Source: Streptomyces sp. B1I3
GTDB lineage: Bacteria > Actinomycetota > Actinomycetes > Streptomycetales > Streptomycetaceae
DNA length: 64,000 nt
NCBI RefSeq assembly: GCF_030816615.1
Contig: NZ_JAUSYD010000001.1
Location: 1,302,001-1,366,000, forward strand
Direction: 5' to 3'
Shown: piece after piece, positions 39,584-48,550 of the stretch
Numbering within the stretch: the stretch's first letter is position 1
How the letters are laid out: every line of letters begins with the position of its first letter
Notes under the pieces: generated by a model
What the model was told of the DNA's origin: nothing
Seen by the model: only the letters and a program-made list of their open reading frames with translations
Databases searched by the model: none
Translations under genes and position numbers: made by a program

Positions 39584-41151
39584 CGGACATCGCCTCCGGT
39601 GGCCGGGGTCGTTCGGAGCAGCTCGGCGCACTTCTCGCCCACCATCAGGACGCCGATCATCGGGTTCACGGCGGGCATGGCCGGGAAGACGGACGCGTCG
39701 GCGATCCGGATGCCCTCCAGGCCCTGGATCCGCAGCTGCGGGTCGACGACGGCCGCCGGGTCCCCGGGTGCCCCGATCCGGCAGGTGCCGGCCGGGTGGT
39801 AGACGGTGTGCGCGACCTTGCGGGCGTACTCGCTGATGTCCTCGTCGGAGGTGACCTCGGGTCCGGGGCACACCTCGCGCTTGAGCCAGTGGGCCAGCGG
39901 TTCGGTCTTCGCTATCTCGCGGGCGAGCCTGATGCCGTCGACCAGGGTGCGGCCGTCGTAGTCGTCCTCGTCCGTGAAGTAGCGGAAGTCCAGGGCCGGT
40001 TTGACCTCCGGGTCGGCGCTGGTGAGGTGGAGCCGGCCGCGGCTGCGCGGCTTGGGGATGTTCGGGGTCATCGACACGCCGTGCTCGGGCTTCTCGTAAC
40101 CGAGGCGCTCCGGATTGTCGGTGAAGGGGATCTGGTAGAAGTGGAACATCAGGTCGGGGCCCGGGGATCCGGGGTCGCGGCGGACGAAGAGCCCCGCGTC
40201 GGAGTCCATCGCCGAATTCTCCGGGATGGGCCCGTGGGTCTCCCAGACGATGACCGACTCCGGGTGGTCGAGCAGGTTCTCGCCGACGCCGGGCGCGTCG
40301 TGGACGACGGGGATGCCGAGCGCCGTCAGGTCCTTCGCCGGGCCGACGCCGGAGTGCAGCAGCAGCCGGGGGGTGTCCACCGCGCCTGCGCAGACGATGA
40401 CTTCGCGGGCGGCGCGCAGCAGCAGCTCCTCACCCTCCTTCGTCCGTACGTGGACGCCGGTCGCCCGGTTGCCCTCGAACTCCAGCCTGTAGGCCCATGT
40501 CTCCAGCACGAGCGAGAGGTTGGGGCGGTCCCCGGCCTCGATGTGCGGGTGGAGGTAGGCGACGGACGCGGAGGAGCGCTTGTTGTTCTCGGGGTGGTAG
40601 GCCAGGTCGAAGAAGCCGACGCCCTCGTGGAAGGGCTTGCGGTTGAAGCTCTCCACCCGCGGGACCCCGGCCGCCGCCTGGGCGGCGTCGACGAAGTCGC
40701 GGGCGATGGCGTTCCGGTCCTTCTCGTCGACGGGCACGATGTTGTTCCGCAGCCGGGCGAAGTAGGGATCCATGGAGGCCGCGTCCCAGCCGTCGGCTCC
40801 GGCCTCGGCCCATTCGTCCCAGTCTCCGGGCAGCGGTTTGAAGCTGATCAGCGTGTTGTGCGAGGAGCAGCCGCCGAGGACCCGGGCACGGCTGTGGCGG
40901 ATGTGGGAATTGCCGCGTGGCTGCTCGGTGGTGGGGTAGTCGTAGTCGAGGTCGCCACCCAGCAGTCCGAGCCAGCGGCGGAGGGTGAGGACGTCCTCGC
41001 GGTCGATGTCGGTGGGGCCGCCCTCGATGACGGTGACGGTGACGCCGGGGTCCTCGGTGAGGCGGGAGGCGATGACCGAGCCGGCGGTTCCGCCTCCGAC
41101 GATCACGTAGTCGACGGGTTCGGGGCGTGCGGTGCTGGGGGACGGTGGCAT
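39580..41151 (-). CDS. Choline-oxidase-type GMC flavoenzyme
   Basis: A 523-residue GMC oxidoreductase. The FAD-binding start is [20 protein letters not shown]. The segment [10 protein letters not shown] contains H98 at the position that carries covalent FAD in Arthrobacter choline oxidase (GGCSSHNS, H99); most choline dehydrogenases lack it. Catalytic H452 ([10 protein letters not shown]) and the partner Asn (AVNPMIG) are present, as is a Glu in [10 protein letters not shown] where choline oxidase binds trimethylammonium. The next residue after HN is Thr where the known oxidase has Ser. It should oxidise choline to betaine aldehyde, with O2 as acceptor if oxidase-like. It sits between betaine aldehyde dehydrogenase and transporter genes in one operon. 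Confidence 0.88.
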   Translation of the reverse strand: MPPSPSTARPEPVDYVIVGGGTAGSVIASRLTEDPGVTVTVIEGGPTDIDREDVLTLRRWLGLLGGDLDYDYPTTEQPRGNSHIRHSRARVLGGCSSHNTLISFKPLPGDWDEWAEAGADGWDAASMDPYFARLRNNIVPVDEKDRNAIARDFVDAAQAAAGVPRVESFNRKPFHEGVGFFDLAYHPENNKRSSASVAYLHPHIEAGDRPNLSLVLETWAYRLEFEGNRATGVHVRTKEGEELLLRAAREVIVCAGAVDTPRLLLHSGVGPAKDLTALGIPVVHDAPGVGENLLDHPESVIVWETHGPIPENSAMDSDAGLFVRRDPGSPGPDLMFHFYQIPFTDNPERLGYEKPEHGVSMTPNIPKPRSRGRLHLTSADPEVKPALDFRYFTDEDDYDGRTLVDGIRLAREIAKTEPLAHWLKREVCPGPEVTSDEDISEYARKVAHTVYHPAGTCRIGAPGDPAAVVDPQLRIQGLEGIRIADASVFPAMPAVNPMIGVLMVGEKCAELLRTTPATGGDVR

Positions 41152-41233
41152 CGGTCACTGCTCCTTCTGCAAGGTGCTTGCGTGTGCGCGGCGCTGCGGA
41201 CAGGCCGGGGGCGTCGGGGCGTCGTCGCTTCCG

Positions 41234-42781
41234 TCAGCCGGCGAACCAGCGCTGGGGGCGCGGGTTGAGGTTCTGGTAGATGTGCTTGGACTCGCGGTAC
41301 TCCGCGAGCCCGGTGGGGCCGAGCTCACGGCCGGTGCCGGACTTCCCGAAGCCGCCCCACTCGGCCTGCGGGAGGTAGGGGTGGTAGTCGTTGATCCAGA
41401 CGGTGCCGTGCCGCAGCCGTCCGGCGACGCGCCGGGCGCGGCCCGCGTCCGTGGTCCAGACGGCGCCCGCGAGCCCGTAGTCGGTGTCGTTGGCCAGGGT
41501 GACGGCTTCTTCCTCGCTGCGGAAGGTCTCGACGGTGAGGATCGGGCCGAAGGTCTCCTCACGGACCACCTTCATCTCCCGGTGGCAGCCGTCGAGGACG
41601 GTCGGCCGGTAGAAGTAGCCGCTCGCGGGCCGGATGTCCGAGGGCTCCGGGCGGGAGCCGCCGGAGCGGACGACCGCGCCCTCCTCGCGGGCCGACGCCA
41701 CGTACGCCTCGACCTTGGCGAGCTGCTGGGCGGAGACGAGGGGGCCGCACTCGACTCCGTCGACGGTGCCCCGGCCGAGCCGGATCGCGTCGGCGCGGCG
41801 GGCGAGTTCGGTGACGAACCGGTCGCGGACGGACTCCTCGATGATGAGCCGGGCTCCGGCGGAACAGACCTGGCCGCTGTGGAAGAACGCGGCGTTCAGG
41901 GCCTGGTCGACGGCGGTGTCGAAGCCGTCCTCGGTGGCGCACGCGTCGGCGAAGACGACGTTGGGGTTCTTGCCGCCGAGTTCCAGGGCGACCTTCTTGA
42001 CGGTGGGCGCGGCGGCCTGGGCCACCTTGGTGCCGCTGGCCAGGCCGCCGGTGAAGGAGACCAGGTCGACGTCGGGGTGCGCGGAGAGGCGGGCACCGAC
42101 GGGGTCGCCCGCGCCGGTGACGAGGTTGGCGGCGCCGTCGGGCAGCCCCGCCTCGGCGAGCAGCCGCATCAGGTGCACGGTGGAGAGCGGGGTGACCTCG
42201 CTGGGCTTGAGCACGAAGGTGTTGCCCGCCGCGAGCGCGGGGGCGATCTTCCAGCTCGCCTGGAGCAACGGGTAGTTCCACGGGGCTATGAGGGCACAGA
42301 CGCCGACCGGCTCGTGGACGACGATGCTGTGCACATCGGGATCGCCCGCGTCGACGACCCGGCCGCCGCTCTCGTTCATCACCAGGTCGGCGAAGTAGCG
42401 GAAGGCGTTGGTCACGTCGTCGACGTCGACGCGGCCCTCCTCCAGGGTCTTGCCGGTGTCGCGGCTCTCGGTGATCGCGATCTCCTCGCGGTCCCGCTGG
42501 AGCAGGTCGGCGACCCGGCGCAGGAGCCCGGCGCGCTCGGCGACGGGCCTGTGCGGCCAGGGGCCGTCGTCGAAGGCGCGGCGGGCCGCCGCGATCGCCG
42601 CGTCGGCGTCCTCGGCACCGCCTTCGGCGACGCGTGCGAGCACGGTGGCGTCGGCGGGGTCGAGGATCTCGCGCGTCGCGCCGGAGAGGGCGGGGCGCCA
42701 GGTGCCGTCGATGTGCACGGTCTCCAGCACCGCGTCGTGCGGGGCTGCCGGGCGGGGAACCGACGAGTGGGGAGCCGACAT
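41234..42781 (-). CDS. Betaine aldehyde dehydrogenase (GbsA/BetB type)
   Basis: A 515-residue NAD(P)-dependent aldehyde dehydrogenase. The cofactor region IAPWNYPLLQASWKIAPALA, the general-base Glu in VALELGGKNPNVVF and the catalytic Cys in FFHSGQVCSAGARL are all in place, with NDYHPYLPQAEWGGFGKSG near the end as in BetB/GbsA. It would oxidise betaine aldehyde to glycine betaine. It is first in the operon, 82 nt ahead of the flavoenzyme gene, followed by the ABC importer: uptake plus two-step oxidation of choline. A palindrome upstream is a candidate operator. Confidence 0.92.
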   Translation of the reverse strand: MSAPHSSVPRPAAPHDAVLETVHIDGTWRPALSGATREILDPADATVLARVAEGGAEDADAAIAAARRAFDDGPWPHRPVAERAGLLRRVADLLQRDREEIAITESRDTGKTLEEGRVDVDDVTNAFRYFADLVMNESGGRVVDAGDPDVHSIVVHEPVGVCALIAPWNYPLLQASWKIAPALAAGNTFVLKPSEVTPLSTVHLMRLLAEAGLPDGAANLVTGAGDPVGARLSAHPDVDLVSFTGGLASGTKVAQAAAPTVKKVALELGGKNPNVVFADACATEDGFDTAVDQALNAAFFHSGQVCSAGARLIIEESVRDRFVTELARRADAIRLGRGTVDGVECGPLVSAQQLAKVEAYVASAREEGAVVRSGGSRPEPSDIRPASGYFYRPTVLDGCHREMKVVREETFGPILTVETFRSEEEAVTLANDTDYGLAGAVWTTDAGRARRVAGRLRHGTVWINDYHPYLPQAEWGGFGKSGTGRELGPTGLAEYRESKHIYQNLNPRPQRWFAG

Positions 42782-42919
42782 GAAGTGGTCTGCCTTCCGT
42801 GCCTGGATTGCTCCGCACCGGTCCGGCCGAGCACTGTTACGCGTCGGCGGCCAGGGTCAGGCCACACCAGCAGCCGGGACACCTGTCCAGACCGCCGAGA
42901 TGTATGCCGAAAAGTTCAC

Positions 42920-42943
42920 TCTGAGTGATGCGGCTCACTCGGA
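42920..42943. promoter_or_regulatory. Inverted repeat upstream of the betaine operon, candidate operator
   Basis: TCTGAGTGA-TGCGGC-TCACTCGGA pairs at 8 of 9 arm positions. It lies about 140 bp upstream of the dehydrogenase start, just upstream of a minus-strand ATACAT (42900-42905) that could be a -10. No regulator gene is adjacent. Confidence 0.45.
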
Positions 42944-42956
42944 GCACGGATACGAT

Positions 42957-42993
42957 GAGGCGGCCCGGCGCGCGTCGTGCGCCGGGCCGCCTC
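42957..42993. terminator. Strong terminator after the alpha-xylosidase gene
   Basis: GAGGCGGCCCGGCGC pairs perfectly with GCGCCGGGCCGCCTC (15 bp) around a seven-base loop, 17 bp past the minus-strand stop at 43011. It marks the boundary between the betaine operon and the glycan locus. Confidence 0.9.
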
Positions 42994-43010
42994 GTCGTGC
43001 AGGGTGAAGG

Positions 43011-45278
43011 TCAGGCGACCGTCACCGTCCCCGCCCCCGCCCCCGTCTCTCCGGAGTCCTCCACGCTCACGCGGTACGGACGGTCGGTGCCCCGGGCCGT
43101 GACGTGGGTGCCCGCGCCGTCCCGTACGACGTGGAAGGAGGCAGCCGGGCTGCCGGTCAGGTCCGGCACCGTGACCGTTCGCCCATCCGCGCCGGGGCCG
43201 AACACGCGCAGGGTGAGGCCCTCCAGCCAGTCACCGTCCGGACGCTGGTCGTCGGCGCCCCACGGCAGTACGGCCCCGTCCCTGACGAGCACGGGGAGGC
43301 TCTCGAAACCGTGGGTCTCCTGCCGCCACGCGGGGCCGGTGATCCGCTCACCCGTGAGCAGCGAGGTCCAGGTCCCCTCCGGGACGTAGTACTCGACCTC
43401 GCCGTCCTCGGTGAAGACGGGGGCGACCAGGAGGTCCGGGCCGAGCATGTACTGCCGGTCCAGGGTGCGGGTGGCCGGGTCGCCGGGGAACTCCACCAGC
43501 ATGGGGCGCATCATCGGGACACCGGTGCGGTGGGCCTCGGCGGCCACCCCGTACAGGTAGGGCATGAGCCGGTGCTTGAGCAGGGTGAACGTGCGGGCCA
43601 CGTCGACGGCTTCCTCGCCGAAGGCCCACGGCACCCGGTAGGACACGTTGCCGTGCAGCCTGCTGTGCGAGGAGAGCAGGCCGAAGGCGAGCCAGCGCTT
43701 GAAGACCGCCGGGTCGGGGGTGCCCTCGAAGCCGCCGATGTCGTGGCTCCAGAAACCGAAGCCGGACAGGGACAGCGAGAGGCCGCCGCGCAGGGACTCC
43801 GCCATCGCTGTGAAGGAGGCGAAGCAGTCCCCGCCCCAGTGCACGGGGAACTGCTGCCCTCCCGCGGTGGCGGACCGGGCGAAGAGCACCGCCTCGCCGG
43901 TGCCGCGCTCCTTCTCCAGCAGTTCGAAGACGGTCCTGTTGTAGATCTGCGCGTAGTAGTTGTGCATCCGTTCGGGGTCGGAGCCGTCGTGCCAGACCAC
44001 ATCGGTCGGCACGCGCTCGCCGAAGTCGGTCTTGAAGCAGTCGACGCCCTGGTCGAGCAGCGCGCGCAGCTTGCCGTTGTACCACTCGCGGGCGGCGGGG
44101 TTCGTGAAGTCGACCAGGGCCATGCCCGGCTGCCAGAGGTCCCACTGCCAGACGTCACCGTTCGCCCGCCGCACCAGGTAGCCGTGCTCGGCGCCCTCGG
44201 CGAACAGCGGGGACTTCTGCGCGATGTACGGGTTGATCCACATGCTGATGCGCAGACCGCGCTCCTTGAGCCGGGCCAGCATGCCCTCCGGGTCGGGGAA
44301 GACCTCGGGGTCCCACAGGAAGTCCGACCACTGGTACTCGCGCATCCAGAAGCAGTCGAAGTGGAAGACGCTGAGCGGGATGTCGCGCTCGGCCATGCCG
44401 TCGACGAAGGAGGTGACGGTCTCCTCGTCGTAGGAGGTGCAGAAGGAGGTGGTCAGCCAGAGGCCGAACGACCAGGCCGGCGGCAGCGCGGGCCTGCCCG
44501 TCAGTGCCGTGTAGCGGGCCAGGACGTCCTTGGGGGTCGGCCCGGCGATGACGTAGTACTCCAGCGACTGGTCCTCGACGCTGAACTGCACCTGCCCGAC
44601 GGACTCCGAGCCGATCTCGAAGGACACCTTCCCGGGGTGGTTGACGAAGACGCCGTAACCGCGGGAGGAGAGGTAGAACGGAATGTTCTTGTACGCCAGG
44701 TCGCTGCTCGTGCCCCCGTCCGCCTGCCAGATGTCGACGGTCTGGCCGTTCTTCACGTACGGGGTGAAGCGCTCGCCCAGCCCGTAGACGTTCTCGCCCA
44801 CGTCCAGGCGGAGCTGGGCGATCATGTGGTGCGCGCCGTCGGGTGTGGTGGCGAAGGCGGTGCCCTTGGGGTCGACGCCGGTCAGGCGTCGTCCGTCGCC
44901 GTCGAGGAACGCCATCCCCCACGGACCGTCGTCGTCCATGCGCAGGGTCAGCGGCCCGCTGGTGAGCTCGGTGACCGGGCCTTCCCGGCGGGTGCGGGCG
45001 TGGGGCGTGTCACCGTCTCCGGGCAGCAGGGCGAAATCGGGGCCGCGGCGGGCCTTGCCGGCGTGATGGGTGGTGCGTACGCCGATGACGCCCTCGGCCG
45101 GGGAGAAGCATTCTACGGTGATCAGCGGGGTGTTCAGCGTGTCACCGCGCTTGGCGACCTGTTTGACGGCGGCGTACGCGGTGAACCGGCCGTCCTCGAC
45201 CCGCAGGTCGCGGGTCTCGGTCGCGTAGGAGGCGCGTACGCCCTCACGCATGAGCCAGAAGCCGTCGGTGAACTTCAT
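43011..45278 (-). CDS. yicI: GH31 alpha-xylosidase (YicI type), cytoplasmic
   Basis: A 755-residue GH31 enzyme, the size of E. coli YicI (about 770). The catalytic nucleophile D418 is in CFKTDFGERVPTD and the acid/base D484 in GGDCFASFTAMAESLRGGLS; E. coli YicI has D416 and D482 in near-identical contexts. The FCTSYDEETVTSFVDGMAER, HFDCFWMREYQW and SGFGFWSHDIGGFEG blocks also follow YicI. It removes terminal alpha-1,6-xylose from xyloglucan oligosaccharides (isoprimeverose units). There is no signal peptide, so it works inside the cell. It overlaps the GH3 gene (ATGA) and shares its promoter. Confidence 0.95.
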   Translation of the reverse strand: MKFTDGFWLMREGVRASYATETRDLRVEDGRFTAYAAVKQVAKRGDTLNTPLITVECFSPAEGVIGVRTTHHAGKARRGPDFALLPGDGDTPHARTRREGPVTELTSGPLTLRMDDDGPWGMAFLDGDGRRLTGVDPKGTAFATTPDGAHHMIAQLRLDVGENVYGLGERFTPYVKNGQTVDIWQADGGTSSDLAYKNIPFYLSSRGYGVFVNHPGKVSFEIGSESVGQVQFSVEDQSLEYYVIAGPTPKDVLARYTALTGRPALPPAWSFGLWLTTSFCTSYDEETVTSFVDGMAERDIPLSVFHFDCFWMREYQWSDFLWDPEVFPDPEGMLARLKERGLRISMWINPYIAQKSPLFAEGAEHGYLVRRANGDVWQWDLWQPGMALVDFTNPAAREWYNGKLRALLDQGVDCFKTDFGERVPTDVVWHDGSDPERMHNYYAQIYNRTVFELLEKERGTGEAVLFARSATAGGQQFPVHWGGDCFASFTAMAESLRGGLSLSLSGFGFWSHDIGGFEGTPDPAVFKRWLAFGLLSSHSRLHGNVSYRVPWAFGEEAVDVARTFTLLKHRLMPYLYGVAAEAHRTGVPMMRPMLVEFPGDPATRTLDRQYMLGPDLLVAPVFTEDGEVEYYVPEGTWTSLLTGERITGPAWRQETHGFESLPVLVRDGAVLPWGADDQRPDGDWLEGLTLRVFGPGADGRTVTVPDLTGSPAASFHVVRDGAGTHVTARGTDRPYRVSVEDSGETGAGAGTVTVA

Positions 45279-48157
45279 GAGGACTCCTCGAAGTCGATGC
45301 GGGCGAAGTCGATGCGGGCGAGGCGGACGGAACCCTGGAGCGTGACGTGTACGTCGTGCACGCCTCGGACGTCGAGCGCGGCCTCGAAGGTGTGGTAGTC
45401 GTACGCTCCGCCGCCGGCGGGGAGGACGACCTCCCTCACCTGTCCGCCCACGCGCACCCCGATCGATCCGCCACCGGAGGCCACCAGTACGAGCCCCGTG
45501 GTGCCGTCACGGAAGTCGCAGCCACGGTAGAGGAGTTGCCCCGGCCCCTCACCGGCGGGAGCGACAGCGTCCCCTGCCGTCCTCGTGCGGTCGAGGATCA
45601 GCGTCCCCTGCTGCTCGTCGTAGTCCGCGGCATCCAGGCCACGGGCCAGGACGGGACGCGGGCCGGACGGTTCGCCGTCGACGACGACCGTCGTGGTGAG
45701 CCGGATGTCGGCACTGGACGCGCCTGCCAGGAGCTCGTACGTCCCGGGCTCGACGGTCCACCGGCCGTGCGCCACGCTCCAGTGACCCAACTCCTCCAGC
45801 GGGACGACGAACTCGACCCGTCCGGCCGCTCCGGGCGCGAGGTGGACGCGGCGGTGACCGACCAGCTTGCGCAGCGGCAGGTCCGTCGCGGCGCCCGTCG
45901 CACGGACGTAGAGCTGGGCCACCTCGTCCCCGGCGACGGAGCCTTCGTTGGTGACGGTGAGCGACACCCGCAGCCGTTCCCCCTCCAGGTCCGCCGCCGG
46001 CGCGGAGTAGCCGAAGCCGGTGTACCCGAGGCCGTGCCCGAACGGGTAGAGCGGGGTGCCGTCGAAGTAGAGGTACGTCTGCCGGGAGCCGATGATGTCG
46101 TAGTCGAACAGACCGGGCAGATCGGTGTCGGAGGCGTACCAGGTCTGCGGCAGCCGCCCGGCCGGGGACACGTCACCGGCGAGGACCCGGGCGAGCGCGG
46201 TGCCCGCGGCCTGGCCGCCGTGGGCGGTCCAGAGCAGGGCCGGCAGCCCGGCGGCGGCGTCGCCGACCGCGTACGGGTAGGCGGAGGTGAGGACCAGGAC
46301 GGTGCGCGGGTTGGCGGCGTGCGCGGCGCGCCACAGCCGGTCCTGCTGCGCCGGGAGGGCGAGGGTGGTGCGGTCCTCGGTCTCGCGGCCGTTGATGTGC
46401 GGGTCGTTCCCGGCGACGACGATCACCGTGTCGGCCGCGGCGGCGACGCGCGCCACGGCGTCCTCGCCGCGTTCGACGGTCTCCGTCTCGAAGACAGTCG
46501 CGTCGGCGGCGGAAATCTTCTCCCCGTCCACGGCAACCTTCGCGCCGTCGGCGGCGACTGTGACGTACCCACCCGTTCCGATGTGCAGAAGGCGGTGTCC
46601 GCCGTCGTGTCCCTCCACCGCTTCCATGCGGAACGTCTCCTGGACGATCCAGCCGCCCGGCTCGTCCGCCGACGCCCGCACGTATCCGTCGTCGGCGACG
46701 GAGAGGTACAGGCCCTGCTCGCTGCGGAAGGTGAGGACGCCGTCGCCCCAGTCGACGACAGCCAGTTCACCGGCCTCCTCGCCGCAGGTCAGCGGCGGGA
46801 GGTCGGTACGGCCGGCGAGGAGCGCCGGGTCGAGGGCGCCCTCCGCGCCCCGGGCCCCGCTGTCCGCCGGGCCGTCGGCCTCGGGCACGCGCAGCCAGCC
46901 GTCGGCACACTTCAGGCGGACCCGGTCCGCGCCTTCGGCGAAGAGCACGTTCCCGGCGCCGTACCGCTCGCGCAGGCCGTCCAGCGGCGTGGACCGGTGC
47001 AGGAGCGTGCCGCTGTACCAGTCGAGCTTGCAGGCGTCCGCGAGCAGTCCGACGACGGCGACGGTCCGGTCCTTGCCCGGCTCGAGCGGCAGCAGCCCGT
47101 CGTTCTTGAGCAGGACGACGGCCTGTTCGGCGGCCTCCAGGGCGAGCGCCCGGTGCTCCGCGGTGTCGAAGGCGTCCGTGTCCGCGTAGGGGGCGAGCTC
47201 CGGGTCGAACTCGCCGAGCGTGAGGCGCAGGTGGAGGAGTCTGCGGACCGCCGTGTCGATGTCGCTCTCGTCGAGCAGCCCCTTGGCGAGCGCGTCGCGG
47301 ATGCGGCCGGTCATGACCGTGGAGTCCTGGCCGTGGTCGGTGAAGTTGTCGACACCGGCCTTCAGGGAAGCCGCCGTCGCCTCCTCGTGGGTGTCGAAGT
47401 AGTGCTCGGAGTCGACCAGGTTGGAGGGCGCCCCGGCGTCGGAGCAGACGACGAGGGGCTGGTCGGTCCACTGCCGCAGGTGCTCCCCGAGGAGCGGGGA
47501 GACGTGGTTGGGGCGGCCGTTGACCAGGTTGTAGGCGGGCATGACACCGGCCACCGCTCCGGCGCGCACCGCGTCGCGGAAGGCCCGCAGGTCGTACTCG
47601 TGCAGGACGCGCGGGCGCACCGAGGAGGAAGCGGTGTCGCGGTCGGTCTCGTTGTTGTGCGCCAGCCAGTGCTTGAGCACCGGAGCCGTGCGCCAGTACC
47701 GGGGGTCGTCGCCGCGCAGCCCCCGGGTGTAGGCGACGGCGATGGCGGAGGTCAGGGCCGGGTCTTCGGAGTACCCCTCCTCCCCACGGCCCCACAGGGG
47801 GTGGCGCAGCAGGTTCACCGTCGGGGCCCAGACGTTGAGGCCGACCCGGTCGTCCTGGGCGCGCTTGGCGCGTACCTCGTTGCCGACGGCCTCCCCGACC
47901 CGGCGGACCAGGTCGTCGTTCCAGGTGGCGCCGAGACCGACGGCCTGCGGGAAGACGGTGGCCGGTCCCATCCAGGCGACTCCGTGCAGGGCCTCCTGTC
48001 CGGTACGGAACGCCCCGAGCCCCAGGCGCTCCACCGGGGGTGCGAACTGGTGCAGCATCGCGATCCGCTCCTCGAGCGTCAGCCGCCCGAGCAGATCGTC
48101 GGCGCGCCGGGCGAAGGGCAGCTGCGGGTCGCGGAAGGGAAGCGGATGGTCCGTCAC
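45275..48157 (-). CDS. GH3 beta-glucosidase with inserted beta-rich domain and C-terminal CBM6-like domain
   Basis: A 960-residue GH3 enzyme without signal peptide. A TIM barrel (about residues 20-320) carries nucleophile D240 (VVCSDAGAPSN). The alpha/beta sandwich (about 340-690, from VVLLKNDGLLPL) is interrupted at about 415-570 by a beta-rich segment with LKCADGWLRVP and GLYLSVADDGYVRASA, like a trefoil/fascin fold. A fibronectin-III-like domain (about 715-800) and a CBM6-like tail (about 865-960) with GSIGVRVGG and VHVTLQGS follow. GTG 48157 is chosen as first codon after AGGGG. It would hydrolyse the glucose backbone of debranched xyloglucan oligosaccharides. The GH3 family also includes beta-xylosidases, so specificity needs testing. 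Confidence 0.88.
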   Translation of the reverse strand: MTDHPLPFRDPQLPFARRADDLLGRLTLEERIAMLHQFAPPVERLGLGAFRTGQEALHGVAWMGPATVFPQAVGLGATWNDDLVRRVGEAVGNEVRAKRAQDDRVGLNVWAPTVNLLRHPLWGRGEEGYSEDPALTSAIAVAYTRGLRGDDPRYWRTAPVLKHWLAHNNETDRDTASSSVRPRVLHEYDLRAFRDAVRAGAVAGVMPAYNLVNGRPNHVSPLLGEHLRQWTDQPLVVCSDAGAPSNLVDSEHYFDTHEEATAASLKAGVDNFTDHGQDSTVMTGRIRDALAKGLLDESDIDTAVRRLLHLRLTLGEFDPELAPYADTDAFDTAEHRALALEAAEQAVVLLKNDGLLPLEPGKDRTVAVVGLLADACKLDWYSGTLLHRSTPLDGLRERYGAGNVLFAEGADRVRLKCADGWLRVPEADGPADSGARGAEGALDPALLAGRTDLPPLTCGEEAGELAVVDWGDGVLTFRSEQGLYLSVADDGYVRASADEPGGWIVQETFRMEAVEGHDGGHRLLHIGTGGYVTVAADGAKVAVDGEKISAADATVFETETVERGEDAVARVAAAADTVIVVAGNDPHINGRETEDRTTLALPAQQDRLWRAAHAANPRTVLVLTSAYPYAVGDAAAGLPALLWTAHGGQAAGTALARVLAGDVSPAGRLPQTWYASDTDLPGLFDYDIIGSRQTYLYFDGTPLYPFGHGLGYTGFGYSAPAADLEGERLRVSLTVTNEGSVAGDEVAQLYVRATGAATDLPLRKLVGHRRVHLAPGAAGRVEFVVPLEELGHWSVAHGRWTVEPGTYELLAGASSADIRLTTTVVVDGEPSGPRPVLARGLDAADYDEQQGTLILDRTRTAGDAVAPAGEGPGQLLYRGCDFRDGTTGLVLVASGGGSIGVRVGGQVREVVLPAGGGAYDYHTFEAALDVRGVHDVHVTLQGSVRLARIDFARIDFEESS

Positions 48158-48237
48158 GTGCGGGTCCCCTTGGAGAGGTGGGAGGTTTCCGGGTTGCGCG
48201 CTTGTCGAAGTCGCCCTCGAACCGGGGAGAAGATCCT

Positions 48238-48251
48238 TCGAAGCGCTTCGA
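48238..48251. promoter_or_regulatory. LacI-type operator (GH3 side)
   Basis: TCGAAGCGCTTCGA is a perfect 14-bp palindrome with the central CG step typical of LacI/GalR sites. It touches the -10 of the GH3-GH31 promoter and covers its start site. Confidence 0.85.
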
Positions 48252-48279
48252 TGCTCCGTGCCCCAACCGCCGGTGTCAA
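48251..48279 (-). promoter_or_regulatory. Promoter of the GH3-GH31 operon
   Basis: On the minus strand TTGACA (48274-48279, perfect -35) and GAGCAT (48251-48256) are 17 bp apart; the -10 is weak, as expected of a repressed or activated promoter. The start would fall inside the operator at 48238-48251. Confidence 0.55.
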
Positions 48280-48366
48280 GGGTGCGACTCTCCTCATCAG
48301 GACGTCCGACCCGAATCAGGCGGGAAACGGTTCGGAAACACGTCGGAGGAATCTGGAAACCAACTC

Positions 48367-48395
48367 TTGTGCGTCCGTGACCCTTCACTTAATCT
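48367..48395 (+). promoter_or_regulatory. Promoter of the transporter/hydrolase operon
   Basis: TTGTGC (48367-48372) and TAATCT (48390-48395) are 17 bp apart. Predicted start is about 48402, four bases before the operator at 48406. Confidence 0.5.
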
Positions 48396-48405
48396 CGCTG
48401 CAACA

Positions 48406-48419
48406 TCGAAGCGCTTCGA
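48406..48419. promoter_or_regulatory. LacI-type operator (transporter side)
   Basis: A second exact copy of TCGAAGCGCTTCGA, positioned at about +4 to +17 of the predicted plus-strand start site, ideal for repression. Confidence 0.85.
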
Positions 48420-48550
48420 CAGCGGAAGCCGCTTAAGTTCGGCCGGCGACGTAGAGCCGGCCCGGCCGGTAACGCCCCACCTCAGACACAGGAGCCGAAC
48501 GGCGGTCGCCCGCCGCATGTCGTCCTGGTGTGCCTCGAAGGGTTGACGCA

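Larger units (their letters stand above)
48158..48550. other. Divergent control region of the glycan locus
   Basis: Nearly 400 bp between the GH3-GH31 operon and the transporter/hydrolase operon. It contains one promoter and one perfect LacI-type palindrome for each direction and no gene. The short open frames inside have atypical codon use. Confidence 0.8.

Noticed and set aside
45347..48436. 1029-residue plus-strand open frame
   Set aside because: Antisense to the GH3 gene, whose catalytic motifs and overlaps are clear.
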